Below the pieces are notes generated by a model. The model had not been told where the DNA came from. It did not search any database and was given only the letters and a program-made list of their open reading frames with translations. From an uncultured Chloroflexales bacterium (GTDB lineage: Bacteria > Chloroflexota > Chloroflexia > Chloroflexales > Chloroflexaceae), in contig CALGUG010000008.1 of the NCBI GenBank assembly GCA_937902315.1, positions 175,780 to 239,779 of the forward strand: 64,000 nucleotides of DNA, given 5' to 3'. Position 1 is the first letter of the stretch, and each line of letters begins with the position of its first letter. This document shows positions 53,909 to 62,368 of the stretch, piece by piece. Both the position numbers and the translations under genes were made by a program.

Positions 53909-56440
53909 TTAGGCCGGAATCGTGAAACTGGCTTGTTCGCCAGCTGTGATGGTACGGCTCGCTTCGAGCGTGAGGCTGCCAGCGCCGCTCAACTCGATTT
54001 CGCGCAGGCTCAGGCTGCCGTGTTTAACTTCGAGCGTAAGCTGGTAAGCTTGACCGTTGCGCTCTTGGCGGCAGATGCCCCAGGCGCTGCCGTTCGACCA
54101 AAAGACTTGGCCGAAGGCATCGGCAGTGAAACGAATACGCTGCTTGGGAGCCGAATAGTTGAAACCGCTCAAGGCTAAGACGGCTGCCCAGCTCGCCATA
54201 GCACGAGCGTAGTGATGGCCGCATTCGGCCTCGTTAAACGGACTGCGGCGCTTGCCGGTGTAGCGGGCGCGGATAGCGCTGATACAGCGCAGACCCTCTT
54301 CGATCTGGCCTTCGTAGAGCATGCCGATCGCAGCGGTGTACTCGAAGCCCGTCATCACCTCGTTGAAGTAGGGGAAGGGGCGCTTGGGCCGATTGCCGCG
54401 CGGGTAGCTGGCCATCAATAGGGCCGATTCGTCGGCGAGGGCGAAGCTGCGCATATGGTTGAAGTGACCGAACAGATTCTCGCGGAAGTTGTAGCGCAGA
54501 ATGCTGCTGAGCGTGCTCTTGACCTGCGCAGGATCGAGCAGATAGCCGAGGCCGACCACGTGAGCGAAATATTGCCCAACCAGCTGATCGACCAGACAGC
54601 CGGAGCCGAGCTGCAGTTCGGGGTTGTCGAGGTCGCGCGCGCCCATGCTGGCGTGGCGCAAGCCTTCGGCAATAAAGCCATCTTTGCCGACCGGGCGAAT
54701 CTGGTGCTCGTAATATTCGCCGTTGAAGAGGTTCTCTTCCGTCCACTTGCGGCCACGCTCGTAGAGATCGTGGCAGGTGGCGGCGAACTCGTCATCGCCG
54801 AGGTGCTTGGCCATCTCTTCGGCCGAACGCAGCGCACCCAGATACCAAACCTCCATCTGGGGGTTGGGGCCGTAGTACTCCACATCCATCGTGTTGTGCT
54901 GACAGCCCTCCATCACGCCGTCGCGGTCGGCATCCCAGCCACCTTTGATCCAGCAGAAGGACAAAGCCGCCTTGGCGCGCGGCCACAGGCTGCGCAACAT
55001 CGCGTCGTCGCCCGAAAGCTGCCAGTCGCGGTAGAGCTTCATAATGCAGCCCATCTGCCCGTCGGCGGCGGCGATGCCCCATTGGGTCGCGTATTCGAGC
55101 GGCAAGTGCACACGGAAGCTCATATGACCGTCGTCGCGCGTGGCATGCATAAACTCGATCTCGCGCATGCTGCGGGCCAGATCGCCGAACAAGAAGGCCG
55201 TCGCCTGCTCGTAGTTCCACACGTGGGTACACGAGCCGTAGCAGGAGCCGTGATGGTCGTGGCAGCCTTCCCATCCCCAAAAACGCCCGTCGGAGGTGCG
55301 GAAACAGGTTTGGCTGCGCAGCGTGCTCAGGTTATAGAGCGCCGCCTCTTTCACTACTGCGGGCAGATCGCTGGCGCAGAAGCTCTCGACGAAGTCGAGC
55401 GTATCGCGTTCGAGCGCTTCCAACTGCAGCAAGGTCTTGACTGCCACATCCCAAGCGTCGCTGTAGCTCAGGGCGTAGTAGTTGCCGACGATCTCGCCGC
55501 CCGCTTCGGCGGCGCCACCTTCGAGCCAGGCTCCTTCGCCGTGCGGCGTCCAAGTCGGGCGATTCGGGAAGTGCCAGCTCAATAGGAAGGTGATGCTATC
55601 GCTCTGACCCGGCTCCAAGCGCATGCGAGCCGCCACTGAAGCCATGGGTTTTTCGACGCCTGCCTCGGGGCGTTCTTCCAGCGCGCCGTCTTCGCTGAAG
55701 TCATCCCAAAAGTCCAGCAGTGTATCGCCCCAGTTGAGCTTGGCCCAGTTGGTGCGGGTCGAAACATCGCTAGCTGTTGTGCTCAAGGCGATCGTGCCCG
55801 CCTGAGGCGCGTTGGGATTCACGCCATCGGAGCGCAGTAGAACGCCCTGCAAGCCGCCGCTGCTGCGCTTCTCGTTGCGGTTGTTGAGCGGTGCGCCCTC
55901 GAAGCCGTCGTAACCTATGAAGTTCTCGATGCTGCCGCTGATCGCCACCGTCAGCGCTGTTTGGCCGATGTTAGTGACCACATAGCGCAGCATCGCGAAC
56001 GGGATTCCGCTGCGATCGGCGTCGCCCGGAATGAGCGGGTTGAAGGCTTGCAGACGGACCGTCACAGGCATGGCTGGGTCGCTGAGCAGCACTTGGCCGA
56101 AGGGATAGGCTGCTTCGAACGAGCAGTTGCGGAAGCGCGGCAGGCCGTGGTTATGGGCGATCGCGCCGCTCGAACCTTCGAATAGGGCGTCGTCGAGCGG
56201 CCCTTCGAGCGCGCTGGCTTTGGCCTCGCCGCCGTCGGGGCGCACATAGATCGCAAAGAAGCTCTGGCGCGGCGTAAAGCCTTTGGCCGGTCGGTTGACG
56301 ATCTCCCAATCGCGCAGGTCGCCGCGCCCACCCAGCGAGATGGTACCGGTGCCGATACCACCCAGCGGAAGGGCGATTTTTGCAAGTTGTGTATGGTCGT
56401 GGCGCGTCAAGACGGGCCAAGTTGTGAGTTTGCTAGACAT
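53909..56440 (-). CDS. GH116 beta-glycosidase, second of a pair (GBA2-like)
   Basis: This 843-residue paralogue has the same two-domain layout (IALPLGGIGTGTISLGGRGD at the start). Probable catalytic residues are Glu391 (FWGWEGCHDHHGSCYGSC) and Asp519 (EGCQHNTMDVEYYGPNP). The two copies are clearly related over the whole length but well diverged, so duplication is old and the substrates may differ, for example in linkage or aglycone. It is 113 bp upstream of the other copy and 45 bp downstream of the permease gene on the same strand, which supports co-transcription with the importer. Confidence 0.9.
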   Translation of the reverse strand: MSSKLTTWPVLTRHDHTQLAKIALPLGGIGTGTISLGGRGDLRDWEIVNRPAKGFTPRQSFFAIYVRPDGGEAKASALEGPLDDALFEGSSGAIAHNHGLPRFRNCSFEAAYPFGQVLLSDPAMPVTVRLQAFNPLIPGDADRSGIPFAMLRYVVTNIGQTALTVAISGSIENFIGYDGFEGAPLNNRNEKRSSGGLQGVLLRSDGVNPNAPQAGTIALSTTASDVSTRTNWAKLNWGDTLLDFWDDFSEDGALEERPEAGVEKPMASVAARMRLEPGQSDSITFLLSWHFPNRPTWTPHGEGAWLEGGAAEAGGEIVGNYYALSYSDAWDVAVKTLLQLEALERDTLDFVESFCASDLPAVVKEAALYNLSTLRSQTCFRTSDGRFWGWEGCHDHHGSCYGSCTHVWNYEQATAFLFGDLARSMREIEFMHATRDDGHMSFRVHLPLEYATQWGIAAADGQMGCIMKLYRDWQLSGDDAMLRSLWPRAKAALSFCWIKGGWDADRDGVMEGCQHNTMDVEYYGPNPQMEVWYLGALRSAEEMAKHLGDDEFAATCHDLYERGRKWTEENLFNGEYYEHQIRPVGKDGFIAEGLRHASMGARDLDNPELQLGSGCLVDQLVGQYFAHVVGLGYLLDPAQVKSTLSSILRYNFRENLFGHFNHMRSFALADESALLMASYPRGNRPKRPFPYFNEVMTGFEYTAAIGMLYEGQIEEGLRCISAIRARYTGKRRSPFNEAECGHHYARAMASWAAVLALSGFNYSAPKQRIRFTADAFGQVFWSNGSAWGICRQERNGQAYQLTLEVKHGSLSLREIELSGAGSLTLEASRTITAGEQASFTIPA

Positions 56441-56485
56441 ACTCGATCCTTGTCGGCAACGATGCCGTATCTCAATGTGGCGAAA

Positions 56486-57367
56486 TTAGCCCTTCAGGCC
56501 GGTTTGAGTCACACCCTCGATAAACCAGCGTTGGGCGAACAGGAACACTAATAGTACCGGCAAAATGGTCATAGTCACACAGGCCATCACGATCGATGGG
56601 CTGCCACTGGCCATAAAGCCGCGCAAAGCCGTCACACCCAGCGGTAGAGTCATTTTTTCCCAACTGTTCAGGAAGATGTACGGCCCAAAGTAGTTGTTCC
56701 ATGTTCCGTTAAAGGTCAGAATCGCCAGTGCCGAAAGCACTGGAGAAGCTAGAGGCAGCGCGATCTTAAAGAAGGTTGCCCAGACGCTTGCTCCATCCAT
56801 TTTGGCGGCGTCGATCAGGTCTTGCGGCATAGTCAAGAAGAACTGGCGTAGCAGGAAAACGCCGAATACGCTGGTCAAGCCGGGCAGTATCAAGGCCCAG
56901 TGGCTATCGAGCAAGCCGAGCGTACGCATAATGATGAACACCGGAATGATCGTCACCTGCCCCGGCACCATCATGGCCGCCAACAAGAGCACAAACAACA
57001 CTTCACGCCCGGGGAAGCGCAAGCGTGCAAAAGCGAAGCCCGCCATCGAACAGGTCAGCAGTTGGCCGATCGTAGTGATTAGGGTCACCTTGACGCTGTT
57101 GTAGGCGAAGGTTAAGAAGGGCACATTCGACTGAAAAACAGCGGCGTAGTTTTCCCAGTGCCATTCGGTCGGCAACCAGGCTGGCGGGAGTTTATACGAT
57201 TCGCCGAATGGCCGCAGCGATGTCGAAAACATCCACGCAAAGGGCATGGCCATCAGAACTGCCCCGATGGAGAGCACGACGATCGCAAGCACATCCAAGC
57301 TACGATCCAAGGTTATCAGCTTACGCTCGCTGCGTTGGGACACACGCACCTGTGAAGTTGTTGCCAT
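56486..57367 (-). CDS. ABC sugar transporter permease, MalG type
   Basis: The 293-residue protein has six membrane helices and the coupling loop MPQDLIDAAKMDGASVWATF followed by FKIALPLASPVLSALAI, typical of carbohydrate-uptake-1 permeases. The N-terminus carries a cytoplasmic stretch before the first helix (VLAIVVLSIGAVLMAMPFAW). It forms a heterodimer with the MalF-type permease encoded 12 bp upstream. No ATPase gene is in the cluster, so a shared MsiK/MalK-like ATPase from elsewhere is needed. Confidence 0.93.
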   Translation of the reverse strand: MATTSQVRVSQRSERKLITLDRSLDVLAIVVLSIGAVLMAMPFAWMFSTSLRPFGESYKLPPAWLPTEWHWENYAAVFQSNVPFLTFAYNSVKVTLITTIGQLLTCSMAGFAFARLRFPGREVLFVLLLAAMMVPGQVTIIPVFIIMRTLGLLDSHWALILPGLTSVFGVFLLRQFFLTMPQDLIDAAKMDGASVWATFFKIALPLASPVLSALAILTFNGTWNNYFGPYIFLNSWEKMTLPLGVTALRGFMASGSPSIVMACVTMTILPVLLVFLFAQRWFIEGVTQTGLKG

Positions 57368-57379
57368 GAGCGTTCCTCG

Positions 57380-58303
57380 TCACTCGTAATGAACCCACGA
57401 CTGTCCGACTCGGAATTGGAGCAGTGTCATCAGCATAATCACTATAAACAGCGTGATCGCTACTGCCGATGCGTAGCCCATTTCAAAGCTCTGGAAGGCT
57501 TTTTCAGTGATGTACATCACGATACTTCGGCTGGCATCGCCCGGCCCGCCGCCGGTCAGCACCATAATCGAATCGAAGACCTGCAAGGCACCGATCATAA
57601 AGATGATCATATTGAAGAAGAGGGTCGGTGTGATCAACGGCAGCGTGACATAGCGGAAGAGATGCCAGCGATTCGCGCCATCGATCTGGGCCGCCTCGTA
57701 ATAAACTTGGGGAATGTTTTGGAGTCCAGCTAAAAAGACCAGCATAGCAAAGCCAGTATTCTTCCAGACATCCATAATGATGATCGAAGGCAGCACCCAT
57801 TGGCGGCCGCTCAGCCAAGGAATCGCTTCGATGTTGAGCAAACTCAGATAGTAGTTGAAGACGCCGGTATCTTTTTGATATAAGAACTGCCAGATGATCG
57901 ACGAATAAACCAAAGCGACCAAAACTGGGAAGAAATAGGTCGTTCGGAAGATATATTTCAAGAAATCGGGCATTTTGCGGTTGATCATCACCGCCAAAAT
58001 GAGGCCGATCCCCACATTCAAACTAACCGCAAGCACCGTAAAGAAGACGGTATTGCCATAGACCGTCCAAACGCGTGGATCTTTGAAGAGATTGATATAG
58101 TTATCGAAGCCAACGAACTTCGCCGGCGAGAGCATATCGTATTGGGTGAAACTGATACCAACTGCGGCAATAATCGGCCCGATCACAAAGACCAAATAGC
58201 CGATCAGGGTCGGTAAAATAAAAAGATAGCCAGCCACAGCTTCACGTTGACGATCGTTAGCGAGCCAGCGGCGTGTAAGCGATGGGGCTTGCACCTTTGC
58301 CAT
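57380..58303 (-). CDS. ABC sugar transporter permease, MalF type
   Basis: From ATG 58303 (CAGGAG 7 nt upstream) the protein has 307 residues and six membrane helices (GYLFILPTLIGYLVFVIG first). The coupling loop is IPQVYYEAAQIDGANRWHLF followed by RYVTLPLITPTLFF. A longer frame from 58342 overlaps the gap after the binding-protein gene and lacks a ribosome site. It is the first permease after the solute-binding protein, the standard order in carbohydrate-uptake operons. Confidence 0.93.
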   Translation of the reverse strand: MAKVQAPSLTRRWLANDRQREAVAGYLFILPTLIGYLVFVIGPIIAAVGISFTQYDMLSPAKFVGFDNYINLFKDPRVWTVYGNTVFFTVLAVSLNVGIGLILAVMINRKMPDFLKYIFRTTYFFPVLVALVYSSIIWQFLYQKDTGVFNYYLSLLNIEAIPWLSGRQWVLPSIIIMDVWKNTGFAMLVFLAGLQNIPQVYYEAAQIDGANRWHLFRYVTLPLITPTLFFNMIIFMIGALQVFDSIMVLTGGGPGDASRSIVMYITEKAFQSFEMGYASAVAITLFIVIMLMTLLQFRVGQSWVHYE

Positions 58304-58374
58304 AGCGATGCTCCTGCTCGTTTCGAATAGGTATCTGGGCAAAGAGCGTGGCCCTTGCCCAGATACGTGGCGCT

Positions 58375-59724
58375 TTAGCCCTTGAGTTTCTCCATAGAAG
58401 CCGACAGTTCCGTATGAGCAGCCTTGAGCGCATTCTCCATCGAGGTCGAGAGGCTCATTGCTTCGCCCAAGTGGCGCATAATGATCGTTTCGACATCGGT
58501 AAAGTTGGCCGGGCTGGGAACCGGTTTGCTGTCTTTGAGGCTGCCATAGAAGATCTTCGAATTGCTTGGGAACTGCAGGAATTCGGGGCTTTCGGCGACC
58601 GAACGGCGGGCCGGAATCGCCACACCAGCATCGGCGGTCGCTTGGATCGTCTCTTTGCTACACAGCTCTTTGATGATCTCCCAAGCGATATGCTTGTTTT
58701 TGCTTTGCGAACAGACACCCCAACCACCGACGCCATGCACCGAAGTGCCCGCCGTTTTGCGCGGCCAGTACTGTACGTCGAAGTCGCGGAATCCGTTCTT
58801 GATAAAGCCTTGGATCGGCCAGTGGCCCCAACCGCTCATAGCGACCTTGCCAGCGGCAAAGAGCGCACCCGTATCGGTGCCCTCAACGGCGGGCGCGACT
58901 TTGTGGGTGTGAACAAGGTCGTAGACGAAGCTATAGGCTTCGAGCACCTTGGGATCATCGAGGTTCGAGGCCGTCCAAGCATCGTCGAGCTGGTTGGTGC
59001 CGTTGGTTAGCAGCCATGGCACAAGGCCGAAGTTGAAGTAGGGTACGCCGAAGCCATAGATCTGATCGGCTCCACTACCGCGCGTCAGCTCCTTAGCGAT
59101 CGCGAGGAAGTCGTCCCAGGTCCAGTCTTCTTTGGGTGGCTCGATACCCGCCTCTTTGAACATCTTGGTGTTGTAGTAGATCACCATGTTGTTCCACGAG
59201 TGCGGCATCAACCAGAGCTTGCCATCGACTTCAAAGGCCTTGGTCAGCGCCGGATCGACATCGTCGGTCAGCTCCTTGGCGCCGGGGTCTTGAGCGATAT
59301 AATCGTCGAGCGGATCAACAAGATTTTTGCTGATCAACAAGCGAGCGCCCTCGATCGCGATGTTGATAATGTCGGGGGCTTGGCCGCCAGCGATCTGAGT
59401 CGTAACTTTGTTGGTGAATTCCGACCACGAACCACTGGGCACAAAGTTATCTTGAATCGTGATATTGGGATAGCGTTTGTTGAAACGTGCGTATGCAGCA
59501 TTGTAGATCTCTTTATCGGCATCGCCGCCGAAGTTAAAGATCGAGATGGTAGCTTTTGTATCAGCCGTGAGCGTGTTATCGCCGCTGCCACTATTTACAG
59601 CAGGAGCGCTCGTATTACTACCACCGCTGTTACTACCACAAGCTGCCAAAAGAGTGGCTACACTGCCTGCACCCATTAAGCGTAAAAAGTTGCGCCGAGA
59701 GCTTGACCGCCTGAGTTCGCCCAT
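58375..59724 (-). CDS. ABC sugar transporter, solute-binding lipoprotein
   Basis: The 449-residue protein has a signal that combines twin arginines (SRRNFLRLMGAG) with a lipobox (LLAAC, Cys29), so Tat export and lipid anchoring are both likely. The mature part is a family-1 extracellular sugar-binding protein: ISIFNFGGDADKEIYNAAYA, GQAPDIINIAIEGARLL, LMPHSWNNMVIYYNTKMF and VAMSGWGHWPI. Aromatic residues around the cleft fit carbohydrate binding. AAGGAGG lies before ATG 59724. It starts the operon permease-permease-GH116-GH116. The substrate is probably a beta-linked oligosaccharide, by context only. Confidence 0.93.
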   Translation of the reverse strand: MGELRRSSSRRNFLRLMGAGSVATLLAACGSNSGGSNTSAPAVNSGSGDNTLTADTKATISIFNFGGDADKEIYNAAYARFNKRYPNITIQDNFVPSGSWSEFTNKVTTQIAGGQAPDIINIAIEGARLLISKNLVDPLDDYIAQDPGAKELTDDVDPALTKAFEVDGKLWLMPHSWNNMVIYYNTKMFKEAGIEPPKEDWTWDDFLAIAKELTRGSGADQIYGFGVPYFNFGLVPWLLTNGTNQLDDAWTASNLDDPKVLEAYSFVYDLVHTHKVAPAVEGTDTGALFAAGKVAMSGWGHWPIQGFIKNGFRDFDVQYWPRKTAGTSVHGVGGWGVCSQSKNKHIAWEIIKELCSKETIQATADAGVAIPARRSVAESPEFLQFPSNSKIFYGSLKDSKPVPSPANFTDVETIIMRHLGEAMSLSTSMENALKAAHTELSASMEKLKG

Positions 59725-59774
59725 GATCAGCCTCCTTGCTGGGATATCTGTTTCAACGAGCCATGTGTAAGGCG

Positions 59775-59873
59775 ATTATAGTTCATGCACTAAATTTAGT
59801 CAATAGTTAAGTGTAAACTTAAGTAGTAAAATTTAGTGTATTTATTGACAGAGTTTAAGCTTCCTCGTATAGT
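59775..59873. promoter_or_regulatory. Divergent promoters with three palindromes (LacI operators)
   Basis: On the minus strand TTGACT (59798-59803) and TATAAT (59775-59780) are 17 bp apart and drive the importer operon. On the plus strand TTGACA (59845-59850) and TATAGT (59868-59873) are 17 bp apart and drive the lacI-type gene. Palindromes are ACTAAATTTAGT (59789-59800, overlapping the minus -35), TTAAGTGTAAACTTAA (59807-59822) and the related TAAAATTTAGTG (59827-59838). The first and third share AAATTTAGT and are likely operators. Repression of both directions by the adjacent LacI-type protein is inferred. Confidence 0.8.
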
Positions 59874-59882
59874 CATTAAAAT

Positions 59883-60962
59883 ATGGGCAGAACGAATCAT
59901 CAAAAAGAAGCAGAGAGTATCATGAAAGATGGACCACGCGGAACGAGCACCATCAAAGATGTTGCAGATGCAGCCGGAGTCTCTACGGCTGCGGTATCGC
60001 TGTTTTTAAACGATCGCCCCGGGATCAGCCAAGCTACACGCGACCGGATCGCAGCGGCAATCGAATCACTAGGCTACGTGCCGCGTGGCAGCGCGTCGCG
60101 ACGTCCAAGCAGTGGGGCTTCAAATTTCGTCAGCTTGTTGGTCGAAAAACTGCCGCTTTCATTGCACAGCGATCACTTCTATTCGGCTGTGGCCCAAGGG
60201 GTGCAGGCCGAAGCCGAACGACTTGGCTACAATTTGGTCTTGACGGTGGTTGATCCAAACCAACAAGGTTTGCCGCGCGCCCTAGCGGAACAACACGTGG
60301 CGGGCGCAGTCGCTTTGGGGGGAGGCGACATCACCGATACGCTGCTCGACGCCATCAAACTCTCCGAGATCCCGCTGGTTGTGGTCGACAATCAAAGCAA
60401 TTCGAGCCAGATCGACTGTGTTGTAACCGACAACCAATACGGTACCTATCAGCTCATTCGTTATCTGGCCGAGCTGGGCCATCGTCGCATCGCCATCATT
60501 CTAGGCCCCGAAAAGTACAAAAGCCTCAACGAACGCTATATCGGCTATCGCCAAGCTATGTTCGATCTTGGTCTCGGCTTCGACGAAAGCCTGGTTCAGC
60601 CCAATCTATCGCAAGGCATTCCGCGCAAGGGCTACCTTGAGATGATGAGCCTGCTTGATCGCGACCCATGGCCGACAGCCGTGTTTGCAGTCAGCGATCG
60701 CACTGCCCTGGGCGCGCTCGAAGCCCTGCGCGAGCGCGGGATCGAAGTGCCGCGCCAGATCAGCCTCGCCGGCTTCGACGGCATCGAGCCGGGCCAGTTG
60801 GCCAATCCAGCCCTCACAACGGTCAGCTCACGCAAATACGAGATGGGCGTGGTCGCCATGCAGCGCCTCGATGCGCTGATCAATGGCCGAGGCACGTCGC
60901 CGATTAGACATGTGCTCTATACCGATCTGATCGTTCGCGAATCGACGGCAGCTCCCAGTTAG
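59883..60962 (+). CDS. LacI-family transcriptional regulator of the GH116 sugar locus
   Basis: The 359-residue protein has the LacI helix-turn-helix (STIKDVADAAGVSTAAVSLF, then LNDRPGISQATRDRIAAAIE) and a periplasmic-binding-protein-like sensor domain (VAGAVALGGGDI, VVVDNQSNSSQIDCVVTDN, FAVSDRTALGALEALRERGI, SLAGFDGIEPG). It should release DNA on binding a sugar from the imported substrate. ATG 59883 lies only nine bases after the -10 box, so the mRNA would be nearly leaderless. ATG 59922 is the alternative start, with a weak AGAGAG before it. It is divergent from the operon it probably controls. Confidence 0.92.
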   Translation: MGRTNHQKEAESIMKDGPRGTSTIKDVADAAGVSTAAVSLFLNDRPGISQATRDRIAAAIESLGYVPRGSASRRPSSGASNFVSLLVEKLPLSLHSDHFYSAVAQGVQAEAERLGYNLVLTVVDPNQQGLPRALAEQHVAGAVALGGGDITDTLLDAIKLSEIPLVVVDNQSNSSQIDCVVTDNQYGTYQLIRYLAELGHRRIAIILGPEKYKSLNERYIGYRQAMFDLGLGFDESLVQPNLSQGIPRKGYLEMMSLLDRDPWPTAVFAVSDRTALGALEALRERGIEVPRQISLAGFDGIEPGQLANPALTTVSSRKYEMGVVAMQRLDALINGRGTSPIRHVLYTDLIVRESTAAPS

Positions 60963-60989
60963 TTACACAAGATCTTTCGTTCGGTACGA

Positions 60990-61160
60990 GCAAATCCGGT
61001 TGGTACGTTCAGCACTCTGGCGGCGAGGCTTCTCCCTTCCATTCGATTTCAACCGCGTCCGCCTACGGCTACAAACAGCTATCCCACCAAACGAGGTCGC
61101 CTCTGTTTGTGCTACGAAGCCGCCCGACCAACCGACGAACCAAACGGATGTTGTAACTGC
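60990..61160. repeat. Element A copy
   Basis: It begins CAAATCCGGTTGGTACG (60990), shows AGCACTCTGGCGGCGAGGC, the core GCGTCCGCCTACGGCTAC (61051-61068), and ends ACCAAACGGATGTTG (about 61139-61153). The full form is about 165 bp. Confidence 0.75.
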
Positions 61161-61197
61161 TTCTTTTCGGTATGGCTTAGCAGATTGAGCAGCCATC

Positions 61198-61242
61198 GCT
61201 GTTGTGAGAGCCACGATTGGGCAGCTACGCTCTCACAACAGC
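61198..61242 (+). terminator. Long hairpin between lacI-type and pfkB-type genes
   Basis: GCTGTTGTGAGAG (61198-61210) pairs perfectly with CTCTCACAACAGC (61230-61242) around 19 nt. No T run follows. The inner motif GTTGTGAGAG is shared with the hairpin at 32.45 kb, so it may be another repeated hairpin instead of a simple terminator. Confidence 0.5.
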
Positions 61243-61350
61243 ACTCGTCGCGCAAGCTCTCCCAAGCGCATTGAGAGCTTGTTTGGAAGCAGGGCGAAGC
61301 TATGCTACCCTTAACCGCACACCGTTCTGTGAGCGAAAAAGGAAGAGTTT

Positions 61351-62295
61351 ATGCAAACACATTCCAGCCCTGAAGTCATAACTCTCGGCAATGTGCTGGT
61401 CGAAGTAATGCGACTTGAGCGTGATATCTCGCTGGGCCAACAGGGCGAACTATTCGCAGGCCCCTACCCAAGCGGCGACCCTGCGATCTACGCCGACACC
61501 GTGGCGCGCCTGGGCGGCTCGGCGGGTTTCATCGGCGTCATTGGCGACGACGACTTTGGGCGCTGCATCATCGAGCGCTTCGAGCGCGACGGCGTCGATT
61601 TTTCGCGCGGTATCGTCTCGAAAACGCATACCACTGGGGTCGCCTTCGTGGCCTACTTCAGCGATGGCAGCCGCCGCTTTATCTTCCACTGGCGCGACGC
61701 CGCCTCTGGCCAGCTCAGCCCACAGCAGATCGATCCCGCCTACATTCGGTCCGCCAAGTGGGTGCATATCACCGGATCGACGCTCGGCGTGAACGAGAAC
61801 TGTCGCGCCGCCGTTATGCGCCTGTTGGAGCTGCTCGACCCCACCACCATCGTCAGCTTCGACCCCAACATTCGCCCCGAAGTCTTGACCGTCGAGCAGA
61901 TCCGCGAACTCTGCCAGCCTGTGCTCGAACGGGCCAACCTCTTTCTGCCTAGCGCGAGCGAAGCCATGCTCTTTACGGGATCCGCCAGCGACGAAGAGGG
62001 CTGTCGCCTCTTGGCTGCCCAAGGCAAACGCGTGGTGCTGAAGCTGGGCGCCCAAGGCTGCTGGGTCTTCGAGGGTCAGCGCGATCAGCGCGTCGCGGGC
62101 TTTGCCGTCGAAGAGGTCGACCCGACCGGCGCGGGCGATTCATTTAGCGCAGCTTTGACGGTTGCCCTGCTGGAAGGCCAAGATCTGGTCAGCGCAGCGC
62201 GCTTCGCCAACGCGGTCGGAGCCTTGGCAGTTACCAAACGTGGCCCCATGGAAGGCGCAGCGACTCGCGCCGAAGTAATGGCTCTGCTCGCATAG
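61351..62295 (+). CDS. PfkB-family carbohydrate kinase
   Basis: The 314-residue protein has the ribokinase fold. The N-terminal part (TLGNVLVEVMRL) is followed by ADTVARLGGSAGFIGVIGDD and FGRCIIERFERDGVDFSRG. The anion hole and catalytic Asp are in DPTGAGDSFSAALTVALLE near the C-terminus, and VSFDPNIRPEVL is typical of fructokinase or 2-keto-3-deoxygluconate kinase relatives. Context suggests phosphorylation of a sugar or sugar acid from the GH116 locus, or from the dehydratase at 44.4 kb. The substrate is open. It is separated from the next gene by about 70 bp on the same strand. Confidence 0.9.
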   Translation: MQTHSSPEVITLGNVLVEVMRLERDISLGQQGELFAGPYPSGDPAIYADTVARLGGSAGFIGVIGDDDFGRCIIERFERDGVDFSRGIVSKTHTTGVAFVAYFSDGSRRFIFHWRDAASGQLSPQQIDPAYIRSAKWVHITGSTLGVNENCRAAVMRLLELLDPTTIVSFDPNIRPEVLTVEQIRELCQPVLERANLFLPSASEAMLFTGSASDEEGCRLLAAQGKRVVLKLGAQGCWVFEGQRDQRVAGFAVEEVDPTGAGDSFSAALTVALLEGQDLVSAARFANAVGALAVTKRGPMEGAATRAEVMALLA

Positions 62296-62368
62296 ATTCC
62301 GCAGAGAGCTGGTATACTATCGCTACCCCCTGCAATGAGGCAATTGAAATACAAAAGCGAGGATGCAT

